Shown: one piece after another, positions 12,001-27,000 of the stretch | How the letters are laid out: the number at the start of each line of letters is the position of its first letter | How positions within the stretch are numbered: the first letter of the stretch is position 1 | The notes under the pieces: generated by a model | The model's input: only the letters and a program-made list of their open reading frames with translations | The model's database searches: none | What the model was told of the DNA's origin: nothing | Translations under genes and position numbers: made by a program | NCBI GenBank assembly: GCA_033961575.1 | Contig: CM066732.1 | Location: forward strand, 113,028,687 to 113,092,686 | Source of the DNA: Aselliscus stoliczkanus | Lineage: Eukaryota; Chordata; Mammalia; Chiroptera; Hipposideridae | Length of the DNA stretch: 64,000 nt | Direction of reading: 5' to 3'

Positions 12001-15000
12001 GGTCTTGCCTCTGCACAACCGAATCAGAACCTCTGGTCATAGAACTTCAACGTCTGCATTTTAACAGGTTTCCTCAGTGAGTCTTAGACCCATCCCCACC
12101 CCAAACAACTGCTCTGGAGCAGTGAGTCTCAAAGTGGGACTCAAGCGGGACTGTCCACTGCCTACAGGAAGAGACAGAGCTTTCAGATATTTGTTTATAT
12201 AGCGTAAAGGTGGAGAGTACTGTCTCTGGAGTCAGATTACCTGCTGTTGACTAATTTTGTGACCTGGGCAAGTTAATTAACTTCTCTGTGCCTCACTTTC
12301 CTCACTGTAGAATACTGGCACATAGAAATCAATCAATTAGGATTTAATGCTGCTGTTGTTACGATTTACCTAAGAAAGGAAAGAAATGAAGATTTACCAG
12401 TATTTAATATACTGATCCATAATTACACATGCATATAATTTATTAATATGTGTACTGGGGACGTGTGATCCAGGTATTTGGAGATCAGTATTTTAAATAA
12501 TCAAGAGAATGGAATTTCTTTAAAGCAAATTACTACGGAAAAAGTATCTTTCATAATCTTCGGTATGGAAGGATAATGGTTTATAATCTAGAAATTTTTA
12601 AAGAGAACCAATAAGGTTGATAAAGACTTGACCCCAGAGTCCTGGGTTCATTTATTCATTCCTTCCCTTCTTATTTACTCACCACATGTTTTCAAGCCAC
12701 TGTGCACACATACTGTGCCAGGTGCCCTATCTCTAGCACCCAGACATGGTGAATAAGGATCCTCTTAGTCTGAGAGGCAAATGCATTTCAGATAAAAATA
12801 GCTTCCTAGAGACTTCAAGTATATCCAGTTATAAAACATACATAATTCATTATTTAAGGAAATTAGGACCAAGATTCTGACTGAGGATGATTTTGCCCTC
12901 TCAGGAAATGCTTACCACTCTTGCTTTCTATTGCTAGAGTTGGAAATGCACTGGATCCATCCAGAAAGGCGTTTCATATGTTGCAAAGAACTGAGAATAC
13001 TTTACCCAAGCAGAATGTGTACACATATTCCCAACTCTGTTAACAGGCCCATGAAGCCTGTGGTCCTATGGAAATCGATTCAGCTCTGAGCACTGTGCAA
13101 ACACTTAAGAATGAACTGCAGGATGCCAAGATGGCTGCTGTGGAGAGTCAGCTGAAACCACTTCCAGGGGAAACGGTAAGAGATGTTAGAGCCAACCAGC
13201 GGGTGGAGCGCTTCATTTTGTTATGTTCTTGTTAGGCCGGGTTGTTTTGGTTTGGTTTGGTTTGGTTTGGTTTGGTTTTTTAGAAGTCAGGGTTAGTGTG
13301 CCTGAATTTCAAACATTTTGAATGCAAAGCCTTAGAATAACCACATTTCTTTAAAACTGCACTAGGACAAGATTGCCCTGCAGGGGCCTCTGGTGATGGT
13401 TCTGTGTGTGCTTTCCCAGGGCTTGGCAGGGGATGAACAGACGTCTGTTAATATTCATCCCTCTTTTTTATAAACAAGACACATGCTAGTATCTGAGGCC
13501 AGTGTTCTAATCCTGCGGCCTTTTTCTGAAAAGAATGCCCAGTGCAGCTGACAAACTAGGTTTGGAACTAGGAGTTCTGGCTTCTAAATCCAGCTTGTAT
13601 GATCAACTAACTGTGGACAGGTCCCATATCTCCTCTATGCTCAGGTTTATCTATGATATGGGTGGCAATGAGACTATAAAGATAATACAGGAGATATCTC
13701 CAAACAATCCTGTTTTGTAAAAACAACATTGACTTAGTACAAAGCACTGGGAAGAACAGTTATGTTATGATACCTTCTGATGCTTCTGTCAGGGTTTTCT
13801 TAGCTAAAGTTCTACCAATCCTTCTCATGTATATATACCTCCTTTCCCACATTACTGAACATTGCTAACAAAATACCACCACTTATTAAGTCCTTTGTAC
13901 ACACATAGTTAAAATTTATCCTGACAGTAACCTTAATGAGCAAGTTTTAACCCCATTTTAACAAGTGCAGAAGTTTTAACTATTCTGTACCATGTGTCCC
14001 AGCCAGTTAGTGGTTGAACCAAGGTTTGAAACCAGATCCACAGGACTCCAAAACCCATGCTCTTGATCACTCACATTGAGGGTGATCTCTTAAACTCTTG
14101 CAATGAACTAAAGGCTTTTAGACTATACGAGACTTGAAGAACATCTAATTGACCATAGAACAATGCTTGGTAAAGGAGAAGCACTCAGAAAATATTTGTT
14201 AAATCAGTCTACCCCTAATTGTAAAGAGGAAAATCAAGCTCAGAGAAGGTAAGTCACTTAAAGTCACCCAGGGCCAGCCAAGTGGCACTGTGGTTAAGCA
14301 CTGGCTTGGGAAGCCAGTGGCCCCAGTTCGGGTCCCACATATGAGGGCCAGTGACTCTGCCTTCAAAACAAAACAAAACAAAACAAAACAAAACAACAAA
14401 ACAAAACAAAACAGAACAAAAAAAACCTAAAGTCACCCAGCTAATGATAGAGTCAGGCTTGGCTCTGCGGCCAGCAGTTTGCAATGTGGTCCAGGTATTG
14501 ATCCCTTTGCAAACTCCCGTATTCCAGGGAGACCAGAAGAGGCTTGCGTGACATGGATTCTGCCTTTACATAAAACCGCTGGTCAGTTAGAGTGCAAGAA
14601 ATGCCAAGTAAGTTTTAAAGAAACTGCTCTTAGGGCTGGCCGAGTGGCTCAGTTGGTTAAGAGCTTGCTCAAGAGTGCCTGCTGAGCTCTGAGCAACAGC
14701 AGTTTGATGCCCTGCCGGAGCTGAGCTGCTGCTGAGCTGCCAACAGGTGGCAGGATGGTTCAGCTAAAAAAATAAACAAATAAACTGTTCTTAAAGAATG
14801 TGTGTACTGTGTTATAACGGACCCGAGTCTATATTTTATTACAAGGTACTGCCTGTCTTGTGAAACAGGCTGTGGGATTAAAAACGCACACATCCTCTGA
14901 TGCCTTTTCTGCACTCTCACAATATGCTTGGAAGTTCTCATCCAAAATGTTGTCCTCCTCTAGTAATCAAGTAATTATCCTAGGCTGTTACTGACTTTGT

Positions 15001-18000
15001 TCTCTGAATTATTTATTCAGTTTACAAAGCAAGATGATGTGTGGTTCATGGGATGCAAGCACTTTGCCCGTTTTCATAATCTCATTTACTACTCCAAACC
15101 TCTATTTCTATTGCATTTCCTTCTGGTTAGAGCTCCTCAAAGTATAATGATCAAATCGAACAATGTTAATGGTCCCACAGGCCAGGAAGGTGGTACAGCT
15201 GGATGTGTGCCCACTTCCTGCCAAGGTATAATTAATTCTTGCTAAGGATTTCTTGCAGACTTTCTAAATTAGCTTCTGAAGGCATAACACTAATAGCTAC
15301 CATTTGCTGAGTATATACGTTAATTCTCTGAAAACCTTTCTGAGCTAGGTATCACTTTCTCAAGAAGCTGAGGCTTGGAGAGGTTCAGTAACTTACCCAA
15401 CCCCTCATAGCAGTTGGAGGAGGGGAGCAGAGACCAGAGGTGTGAACCTAGATTTGTTTATTCTAAAGCTCAGGCTCTTTCCCTTTGGCCCACTTCTCCT
15501 TAATGCCATTGGAGTATTAGGTAGGAAGGTGCTAAGGCCCAAAGTTTAACCTGTATTATTTTTAGGCTAAGACTCCAGGGGATGTTTCTTCTAAGCTCTC
15601 TTCTCCCTTGAATATTCTTACAGCTGGAAAAATGTGCTCAGGACTTGGGAAGTACATCTAAAGCAGTGGGCTCCTCCATGGCGCAGCTCCTGACCTGTGC
15701 TGCTCAAGGCAATGAGCACTACACAGGTGAGACACCCTTTGTGATGCCATGTGTCCAGGTGCAGACCATTGGGGGAGGGAGGAGAGACCACTGATTTGAC
15801 AATGAACCTGGTTTTTCTACTTTTTTCCAACAGTGCCACATATAATTTTCAAGCACTTTCCACATGCTTGTTACTGGGCTTGATGTTAAGCATACAAAGA
15901 CCTAACAAAATATGATTTCCCCCAAACTATTTGTGGGGCACCCCTAGTAGTGTATAAGCAAACAATAACTGTAGGCTTCTGAGACTGTCTTTGTATGACT
16001 CTTGAAATCCCACTGAAGCTTAGGGAGGGAAAAAAGGCCAAAGAGAATAAGAGAGATGACAATAAATAAGATATCAATGAAGGACACAAATGAGTGGTTA
16101 CTGATAGAGCCAAATAAATAAAAACTTCAAGGTCTGCAGGAATAGGTAGGGTTTGAGTACTGGAGACACCAGGTGCCCCTGAACAGGAGTGCTCTATAAG
16201 AAGCAGATTGTATAATTACCAATCGAGGAAAAATTCCAGGTTATATAAGAAAGGAATGTTATCATAGTAGGAAGTAGACACAATAGGACATCGATAGCTC
16301 TCTAAAATGGAAACATCAAGAAGTTTCAGGATAAGCCTATTACTCAAAAATATGAAATTAATCAGAAGAAAGCATAAAGGACTGATTGGCTCTAGGAGTA
16401 GGAATCAGAGGGGAAGAGTGGGTACAGGATTTGTCAATTTTGCTACACCATGGTACTGCTTGACTTTTTGAAATATACATTATTATTGAAGTATAATATA
16501 CATACAGAAGACAGCGTAAGTCCTAAATGTATACCTTTGTGAATTATCACAAATCGAATGCACCAGAAATCCACCACCAAGATCAAGAAATGGAACATTT
16601 TTGGTATCCCAGTGAAATTGCTGGGTCACAGGCTGTGCAGTTACTCAACTACACTAATGAAAGTTGTAGTTGTTCTACATTCTTGCTACCACTTCTTATT
16701 TTCTATGTTAGCCGTTATGTTGAATGTGCAGCAGTATCACATGATGATTTGAATTTGCATTTCCCTGAGGGACAATGCCACTACAGATCTTTGCATATGC
16801 TTATTAGTCATTTGGATATCTTCTTTTGTGAAATACCAGTTCAGGTATTTTGCCCATTTTTTAAAATTTGAGATTTCTTTTTCTTATTGTAGAAATTCTT
16901 TATCACTTATATCTCTTTCTTGTATCTTGTGGCTTCCTTTCTTACTCTCTTAAAGGTGTTTCTTGAGGAACAAAATTATATTTTAATATAATCCAGCTTA
17001 TACCCCTTTTCTTTTATGGGTGGTGCTTTTTGTGTCCTATTTAAAATTTTTGCCTCGCCAAGATCATGAAGATATTTTCCTCTTGTTACATTCTAGAAGC
17101 TTGGTTGTTTTAGTTTTCATATTTAGAACTACAGTCTACCTAGAATTAAGTTTTATATGTGTGCAAATAGAGCCCTACTTGAGTTTTTCCACGTGGATAT
17201 GCATTTGACCCAGCACCACTTTTTGAAACGACCATTCTTTTTCCAAGCTTTTAGTGCCGCTCATCATAAATTAAGTGAACATGTATGTGTAAGTGGGTTT
17301 ATGGTCTTTAGATTCTTTTCCATTGCTTTAATTGCCTGTTCTTACCTCAGTACCTCACTTTCCTAATTACTGCAGATTTATACTCAGTGTTGATAAATGA
17401 TAATGAAAGTCTTCCAACACTGTTGTGTTTCCACAAGTTAGTGTTGACTGTTCTTGACCCTTCATGGTTCCAAATACATTCTAGAATCAGCCTGTCAATT
17501 TTTATCCCTCCCCCACGAAAAGCACCCTGTTGTTGTTGTTTTAATTGGGGTTACATGAATCAATTTGGTGGATAATTGACACCATTACATTATTGACTTT
17601 TAATCAGTTTTCTGATCTGTGAATATGTTATGTCCCTCCATTTAAATTTTCTTTTCTTTCAATATTATTATATAGCTTGCTGTGTAGAAGCTTTCATTTT
17701 CATTATAATGTGCATGATGAATCTGTTCCCATTCTTTTACTTTCAACTTTTCTGTATGTTGATATTTAATGTGTACCCTATGAGTGTAATATAGTTTTTC
17801 TTTGTTGGAGGGAGGAGTTATTTGTTGATGTGACCATTTTTTTCTTTCAATTGGAGTATTTGGTGTATTTACATATAATATAATTACTGACATATTGGGG
17901 TTTGAATCTGTCATCTTACTATTTCTTTTCTAGATTCCTTTTTCTCTCCTTTCTTGCCTTCTTTCAGATTTATATGTATTTGTTAAATTCTATTTCTCTC

Positions 18001-21000
18001 CCCTTAATTAGCTTAATTAGTTAGTTATACATTCATTGCCTATTCTTTTACAGTTTTTTAACTCTAATATAAGTTCATATATTTACCTCTTCCTGGATAG
18101 TGCAGGAGTCTTGGGGCACTTTAACTTCATTTCTCTTTCTTCCAACTCATTCGTTGTTGCGTGTTTTCATTCTACATGGGTTTTCATCTCTTCAGTGTAG
18201 TCTCATTGTTGCCTCATTACAGTCAGTATTGATTGAGTCACCCCCGTGTTTACCCTTCCATTGCTCTTCATTCCTTCCTGCATCTCTGTGTGCTCACATC
18301 TGGGATAATTTCCTTTCTGCCTGAAGACCGCCATTTATTATTTCCTTTAGTGAGAGTGTCCTATGACCAATTCCTTCAGTTTTTGTTTGTCTAAAAATAC
18401 CTTTGTTTAGCCTTTATTTTTTATGGGTAATTTCACTTATTATAAAATTTTAACTTGGCAGTTATTTTCTTCCAGCATTTGAAGATGTTATTCCATTCCC
18501 TTCTGGCTTCCTTTATTTCTGTTGTGAAGTCAGCTGTCAGTTTACTCTTCTAAAGGTCATGTGGTTTTATTTTTCCCCCTCTACTTGCTTTTTTGAATTC
18601 TCTCAGCCTTTGGTTCTCAAGAAATGTGCCCAGAAGAGTTTTCTTGCATATTTATTCTGCTTTGGGTTCTCGTACTCCTTAAAAATGGGATTTGTTGTCT
18701 TACATCAGTTTTGGAAAACTCTCAACTGTTGTATCTTTAAATATTTCTCTGCCCCATTTTTTCTCTCTTTCTCTTTGTATACTCCAGTTACCTCATACAT
18801 TAGACATTTTCACTGTTTTGTGTGTCTCCTATGTTCTTTTCTGTTATTGCCATAATTTTTCCTCTCCGTACTTTGTTCTCAATTTTTTTCTTTTGTGTCT
18901 TCATCTCACAGTTCCTCCTTTGTGTGTCTTCTGTTTTCAACCCCTTCTATTGTCTATAATTCTAAATGTCATATTTTTCAGTTTTATAAAAGCCATTTGA
19001 TTTTCTTATAGTTTCCATTTCTCTGCTGAAATTCTCTGGCTTACCTAATTTCTTCAGTATATTTGTCACAGTTATTTAATGTCCAGGTCCAATAACTCCA
19101 ATATTAGAATCACCTATAGTCCTGTCGTTTTCTTTCTCCTCATGGTTTTCAGTCATTAGTCTTATCTTTTGGTGTTTCTAATATTTTTGTTGGTTGTTTA
19201 ATGCTAATTATTGGTATTTACATTGTAGAGGTCATTTGAGGCTCCAGATGTGTTTTCTTCCCTACAGGGATTATATTTTGCTTTCAGCAGCTGGTTAAGA
19301 TAGGGACAGATCATCATAATATGAGCAGGGACTGAACTGATTGGAAATTGTGTGGTCTATTTCCAGTTTACCTTTTAGGGTATAGTACTTTGTGCATCCC
19401 ATCCAAATAACTGTGATATTTACCAGGACCCTTCTGTTTCTTGGGCTTAGAACTATCTTTTTTTTTTTTTAACCTTCCCAGACCTTTGAGATTTTAGGAA
19501 ACTATGCTCAGCCTTTTGGTTTCTGGGCAACAGTTTTCAAATTAAATGCCTTGAAGGCAAAAGAAGCATTGTACTCACTTCTCCGTGCTTTCTTTCTTTA
19601 CCCATCAAGGTAAAGCTTGATTCCTTAGTATCTCTCCAATGACTTCAAATAAGAGTTATGGCATAGTATAATTTAGTACCTGCAATGATAAGAATGTACA
19701 ATTCTGTCCTAATGGGAGGGTAAGAGAAATTTTCAGAGTGCAATTGACACCTGATCAGGGTTTTAAGGATTGTTTAGGACTCATTTAGCAGTCAAGGAAA
19801 AGGAAAAGTATATATAAATTCTTAAAAGCATAGGGCATATGAGAGGTTTAAGTTTCAAGAATTTCTAAACATTCCTGAAATCTTGCCAGACTTTGTGTAG
19901 ATGATGAAATGCATCTTTAATGGAGGAAAGACTGCATTACAAGTTACATCATTCAATACTATTAACATCCAGGATGACAAACTGTCTGGTTGGTGTCTGA
20001 AAAACAGCTTAGAAGTAGCATCATTTCATTTTGGCAGGCACTGAGTAGGTGGTTATAGAAGTGGGAACAGAATATATGAAGACTCAAAGGTGAGAGAAAA
20101 GAAGGTTGACGAAATGAACTGAGAAAGTTTCAAGCAAAGGCAAGGATGTGAGGAATGAGAAGGTAAGGCTGGAAAGGTAGGCTGGGGTCAGATTGTAAAG
20201 GGCTTCATAGGCCAATTTAAGTCATTTGAAATTTAACCTAAGAGCCTGTGAAAATATTGAAGAGTTTTCATCTATGGATACAGCCTGAGGTTGCCTTTTC
20301 TATAGGTTGCACATCCTTTCATGTGCAGATAAATTGGAAAGAAACAAAGTAGAAGCCAGAGAGAACAGTAAGAAGGTTGTTGCATTCATCCACATGAGAG
20401 ATGGTAGTGAAAGATGAAAGGATGGATTAAGTAGAGACCTGACAGTTGGTGACTGATTAGAAATGACAGGGATGGAAACAAGGAAAGTGACATGGACAGC
20501 TCTCAGCATTAGACCTGATAGCTGAATAAAGAGTTGTATGAATTCCTGCGATGGAAATGAAGGACCAGGTATGTTGGATGCCAGGATGAACTTTAAATAC
20601 ATCCAGTATGAAGTGTCTACAGCACATCCAAGTAGAAGTGCCCATTAGGCAGCTATTTTTACCTCTGGAACTCAGTAGAGAAGTCTGAGCTAAAGGTAAA
20701 GATTTTTAAATGTTGAATAAAATGATAATGATTGAAACCATGGAGATAGATACATTTGCCCAGGAGGAGTGGTAGAGTGAGAAAAACGTTTATCAGATGT
20801 AAGCCAAGGAACTCAAATATATTTGAGAAGACTGAGCAATAGAAATCTTTTAAAGAAATGAAAGCATGCAGCCTTGGAGAGAGCAAGGCAACTAGGAGAG
20901 AGGGATGTCTCTAGATCCAGTGAGGTAGTGGCTGCTTAGAAAGTCACCAAAGAGGGACTTAAGGAGCATCCATTGGCTCTAGGAAAAACAAGGTCACTGC

Positions 21001-24000
21001 TCTCCCCATTGAAGGCAATTTCAGGAAAGTTGAAGAATTGGTGGGAAGCAAGGAGAAGAGATCACAAGCATGGACAGGCCCATGGGTCTCAGTTCCCTTG
21101 TCCGTGATCAAGGTGTGTGGAGTATTCAGAAGTTACACATGAGCTGCCTCTGGGCTGGATTCTAATGCAGGTGTGCTTTTGTTTCGCCCTGTGCTGTATT
21201 CAAAATACATTTCTGCTGTGCTGACTACAGTTACATGAACAGAACCCTTTCCAAATCCTTTGGACCATATTGAAAATCTGTCATACCTGGTTTTAACCTG
21301 TGAGTTTGCTATGTGACCTAATGCTGTCCACACGCAATCTACATGAATTCTGATAAAGAAAAATTACCAGTACAAAAAATCCCGCTATATTTCATATCAC
21401 TGATGTGTCTTCTTAAGACTCTGTTACTGAATATAACTTAAGATCCAGAAGGCAGGATACTGGGAAAGTGATCTGCATCTTCAAAGGATTATGGTTATTG
21501 AAACAGTGGTGTGCCTGAGTATCTCCCACTGGCAGCTCTGGTGCTGTAATACACACTTGACTATGGAAACAGTTTCATTGGAAGGGTGGTGTTTGCTTGG
21601 GGACCTGACCCTCATGGTTCTCCTCATTACCATTGAGAATGCTCCCGTGAGTTCAGCCATGTACACCCTTAGATGTTCATTAGGCTCCTGGCCTTTGGTG
21701 GCCTTGTTCCATCCTTTTGATCATGAGGCTTCCTCTTTCTGGGAAACCTGATCCCTCCAAAGAGGACCCTTAGTACGCCCTGAGATTTCATAGTGAGTCC
21801 TCAGCAGAAAACACATGGATAAATAAGCCTCAGCTTTTGGAACTCAGTTCTAGTTTCTGCCTTTTTTTTTTTCTCAATTGTCTGCATCTACAAAAGGTTT
21901 CAGTAAATGACTTTTGCATAAACATGACTTTTCTGATTGCATATGACACATGTTTAATTCTTCCAGTCATATGCAACTCAAATAGACAAAGCTCCAAAAG
22001 TTCATATGGTAAGTAGGAAAGCAAGAGGAGAGGTCTAAAAAATCATAGCCTAGAATTTCCAGCGGTCAGAGCTATGATCTCAGCCTTTCCAAAAACCTGT
22101 GGGAAACAGGTCCAGAGGAAAAATGCAACAGTCTGGGCCACACAGCTAATTAGCAACGAAGCCAGAGCTAGATGAGATCGTCACCACATCTGGTGCTCTT
22201 CTCAGCAAGGCCATCCTTCCGAACTGGGCCAGAAGCTTAAACATAAAATGAAATGACTGTTCTACTCGGCTTTTTTCTCTCCTTTACCTTAGCTTTAGTT
22301 ATCTTTGTGTTTTCTCTTCTGGGCTTCCATTAAAAAAAAACAAAAAAAAAAAACCATTTTGTTTAAAATTCTTTGATTCCACGTGCTGCATTTGGGAGTG
22401 CCATGTGAGAAGCGGTCGTGTGGCAATTTTGTAATTTGTCTTGATTGTAGAGTTATGTCCCAGCTCTGTGGCTTACTAAATATTTACAGATTAGCAAGTC
22501 TGTGATGTTGCAAAGTTGTCTTGTTTTTTGGATCTGGGCCCTTTGCATTCTTTCTTGTATGACAGTGCCTTGTCCTCAGTAAGGAGAGGACCAGCTGCTA
22601 TAGCTGTGCCCTCTCAGTGGAAGCAATGACTGATAAAGGCCACACCCAGTGGCCCCAGAGACTATCAGGCTGAGCCCTTTAGAAAATAATCACCTCAAAG
22701 TTAAGTGAGAGCGAGAAATGGATTTGTGTATTTTTCCTGTGGATGTTATGTGTTCTCACAAGGTCCTTTATAGTTCTCTGTCCCAAAGAGCACTGTGCAG
22801 AGAGTCTGACCCAGAAGTTAAGATACCTCAGATCTAGCTCTGGTGCGCCTCCCAGAGTGTCTTCATGGCCAAGCACATGGCCTCCTCAGGGAAACGGTTC
22901 AATGCGCTGAGCTTTAAGGTTGGCTGTTCCGCGGCTCTAAGATTCCTTTGGTACGTGCTCTGGCATTTCCAATCTTCATCCTCTTCTTGGGTTTGCCAAG
23001 CACTAGGTGCCATGTAGAAAGGCTTGTGTTCATTGTACAGGAGGTGGCACAATAGTTTTTAAGGACCAGTTTATAGTTGTACTTTATCACCAAATTCCAT
23101 CGCTTTAGAAGTGACTCTAAAGATGAACAGATGCTTTGCAAAAGAGGACATCCCAATGGCCATTAAGCATATGAAAAAATGCTCAACGTCATTAGTAATT
23201 AGGGATATAAAACAAACCTCAGTGAGATGCACCTGCACACCCACCAAAATGGGTAAAATAAAAAATCTGACAATAGCAAGTTTTGGCTAGGATGTAGAGC
23301 AACTGGAACTCGCATACATTGCTGGTGGAGTGCAGAGTGGTAAAGGCATTCTGCAAACAGCTTCTTAGTACCCTCCAAAGCTAAATATGCATTACTCTAG
23401 GGCCGGCCTAGTGGCGCGGTGGTTAAGGGCTGGCTTCAGAAGCCAGCGGCCCCGGTTCGGTCCCACATATGAGGGTCAGTGATACTGCCCTCAAAAAAAA
23501 AAAAATATGCATTACTCTATGACCCAGCAATTGACCTCTATGTTTATATTAAAAGAAATGATTCTATATGTCTACCTAAAGGCATGCACAAGAACTTTCT
23601 TGATAGCTTTATTCATAAAAGCCCAAACAGGAAATAATTAAGTGTCCATCAACAGAAGAATGGACACACAAATGTTGATGTATTCATATAATTGGATACT
23701 ACACAGCAAGGAAAAGGAAGGAACTGCTGTGGGTGACAACACGAGTGAATCTCACAGCATTGTGGTCAGAGAAAGACACCAGACACAAAAGAATCCATAC
23801 TGTGTGGTTCCATCAACATGGAGTTTAAGAAAAGATAAAATAGTCAAAGGTAATAGAAGCTAGATTAGTGATGTTTAAGGGTGTGAGAGGCTATCAACTG
23901 GGAAAAGCCACAGATGATGGAAATGTTCAATGTCTCCTTCTGGATGGTAGATACGTGGATGTCTACCTAGGCAAAAAAATCACTGAGCTGAACACGTAGA

Positions 24001-27000
24001 CTTGTTCATTTATCATATGTAAGTTTATGCCAGATAAAAACAATTGGGAAGAAAAGTGAGTTTGAATGATTCATCTGTGTACTTGATCCCAGGTATTTGG
24101 TCTTTTAGATATAGGGATAAGTATGGCACTGGGAGTGCCCCACTGAGCATGGCATTCATTATAACATCTCTCTTACACTGACCCAGTGGTATGGGTGACT
24201 TCTCTGAGAAGCACAGCAATTCAAATTTTATAGTAAGTCTTTTGGAGCTCACCTGTGTCAGGTACTGTCAGAGGGTTCTCTTCTCTATAGGAGGCTCTGG
24301 TCTACAGGCTTACTCCCACATATGACTTGAGATGGACTCTAATAGTCTGGTGGCTTTTATCCCCAGGGGTGGCTGCTAGAGAGACAGCCCAAGCTCTGAA
24401 GACACTGGCCCAGGCTGCCCGCGGAGTGGCTGCATCTACGAGTGACCCCACAGCTGCACATGCCATGTTAGATTCTGCTCGAGACGTGATGGAGGGCTCA
24501 GCCATGCTCATCCAAGAAGCCAAGCAAGCCCTAATAGCTCCTGGAGATGCAGAGAGTCAACAGAGACTAGCCCAGGTGAGGCCCGGAATTCCAGTTGTGG
24601 TTAAAGTGCACATGTTGGCAGGCTTTCTCCTGGTGTGAACACTTCTACTCAATGAATGTTTTCAGAACCTTCCAAAATGCCCTAATAATGCTGGCCATAG
24701 ACAATACCCACTTTTGTAAGTCTTGCCTAGTAGCCCCGTAATGTGAGATCTGCTACTTTAGTCAACAGAGAGTATGGGAGGCTTTGTTGAAATCTGTCCT
24801 TGGGACATTAGAAGCCAGGACACAACCTGTTTGTTTTGGGCCTGTGTATGCTTCAGTATATTCCTTTTCCTAGCTTTGGAGGTAAGGTAGATATACTTAC
24901 TGGTCTAGCTGCTCAGATTTTAAACTGTGCCTCTTAGGATGAGCCTTCAACTACCTAATGAAACTAGTTGGCTAGAGACCATCTAGGCAGAGTCCTAGAC
25001 AGGAAGCTAAGGAGATGGTTTAGATTTAAAGGAGTGATAGCCCACTTCCTAAGACCTAATCCTTCACCTGAAAATACCAAAGAGTGCAAACAGGCGTTTG
25101 CTTAAAAGGTGTCCTCACATGTGCTTAAAAGACGTCCGTGGGCATCTCCAGATTGTTCCGCAAGTGCTCAGGGTGTCCCGCCTGCCTATTTGTGAGGTTT
25201 GAGGATGCTGGCTCAGACAGTCGTTGAGCAGAAATCAGCCACAACCCAGCTAATTGTGATCCAAAACACTCCAGGCCTGCGTCCACCTCAGTGACCTCTG
25301 CAGGGCTCTCAAGAAGGGAGCTGTTCCTCTTTCTCTTGGTATTAGATATCTTAGGTTTAGAACCTGACATAATATTGGCAAGGTCTGTGTTTGAATCACA
25401 GCATCATGACGTAGCCTGGCTTTGGGGAGTGGGTAGGTTATACTGTATCACTGTGTCAGAGCCTTTGCCATGGCAGGATGTTAACCCCCGTGAGAGGTCC
25501 AGAGAAGGCGATTTAACAATAAACAGTGTCAGGTGGATGCTGGTGGAGATTGTCCCAATCTTTCTCAGCTCTGCACACTGTCACTGCACACTCCCAGCAC
25601 ATGCGCAAAGCTGTCTGCACGGAAAGCTGCTTGCTATGGACTAACGGAGCTTTTCTCCCTCTGTATTCAGGTGGCCAAAGCCGTCTCACACTCCTTGAAT
25701 AACTGCGTGAATTGCCTCCCGGGGCAGAAGGATGTGGATGTGGCCTTGAAGAGCATTGGGGAGTCCAGCAAGAAGCTGCTTGTGGATTCGGTGAGAGGTT
25801 TGGGATTGGGAAGGGGCCTTGGGGAGCTGGGCTCATCTCAGGTGGGAGTGGCGTCGTCTCCCCTCCGTGGGGTCTCTGAGCCGCTAACCTATCCTTTAGG
25901 AGTCCTGTTTTTCCTGCCAATCTGCCTTTTCCTTGTTTGGTTTTCTGATCAGAAAAGCTCCCGTGTAGAGCTTTATAAAGTTTACTTTTTCTTTGATCCC
26001 GTGTTACTGTATGCTCTTGGGTCATCCAAGTGAGATAGGAAAGGGGGAAGTATGTGATCACCTGACTTATCAGGGCATCTCAGACAGAGATGATCAAGTG
26101 ATGGAGGGACACCTGTGTCCAAGGCTCACGAAGAGAGGGCATAGTCTGAGGGGTTTCACCTAGGACCTTTTCCTTTCCTGTTTTGTGAGCCCTCTCCACC
26201 GGGGCTTGTGGCTTTTTATCTTGTTTCTTTTCTGTCTGGTGCCTGACACATTACCAGGTTATGTAAGCAGTGTATGTGGTGTGACTAATATAGTCTAGTT
26301 TAACTCTGGAACTTTTCATAAGCAGTTGTAGTTCTCTAATGACCCATGTGTCCTATAGAAAAACTATATCATTAGCAAAGACCACTAATAAACAAAAATT
26401 GATGGCTATTAGTTTGGAAGAATAGAATTTGAAGTTTAATACCATCTGCCTTTTAGTTCTAGAGAGCTAAAATTTTGAGAATTTCCATTTAAAAGAGACA
26501 ACATAGCATTGTGGTGCCGAGAGTCAGATCAGATACTGGAGTCAGATTGCCCAGGTGTGAATCCTGGCATTGCCACTTATGAGACCATGGCCTCTGAGGC
26601 TAGCTGTCCTTACCATTTTTAGATCCGCTGTATCCAGCACTGAATAGGTGTTCAATAAATGTAAGTGCATGAAGTGAATGAATGAGTGTCTATATTATGT
26701 TTAAGGCTGGACTAAACATGAGCTCAAACCGCACAGAGCCTTTTAGTCTCAACTCAGAAATGCATCCCTGGAGAGCCTGTCTTCTCTCCACAATACCTTT
26801 CTCTATCCCTCTCATGCAAAGTGAAACTTCCCATGGGGTGTGCTTTCTGTTCCCCGCAGCTACCTCCAAGCACAAAGCCGTTCCAGGAAGCCCAAAGTGA
26901 ACTGAACCAAGCAGCAGCTGACCTGAACCAGTCTGCTGGGGAAGTGGTCCATGCCACCCGCGGCCAGAGTGGAGAGCTGGCCGCAGCCTCTGGAAAGTTC

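Noticed and set aside
25513..26061. 182-aa ORF on the minus strand
   Set aside because: It is antisense to the TLN2 exon at 25671-25790 and runs into intron on both sides. Its composition is low in order and it matches no family I know.
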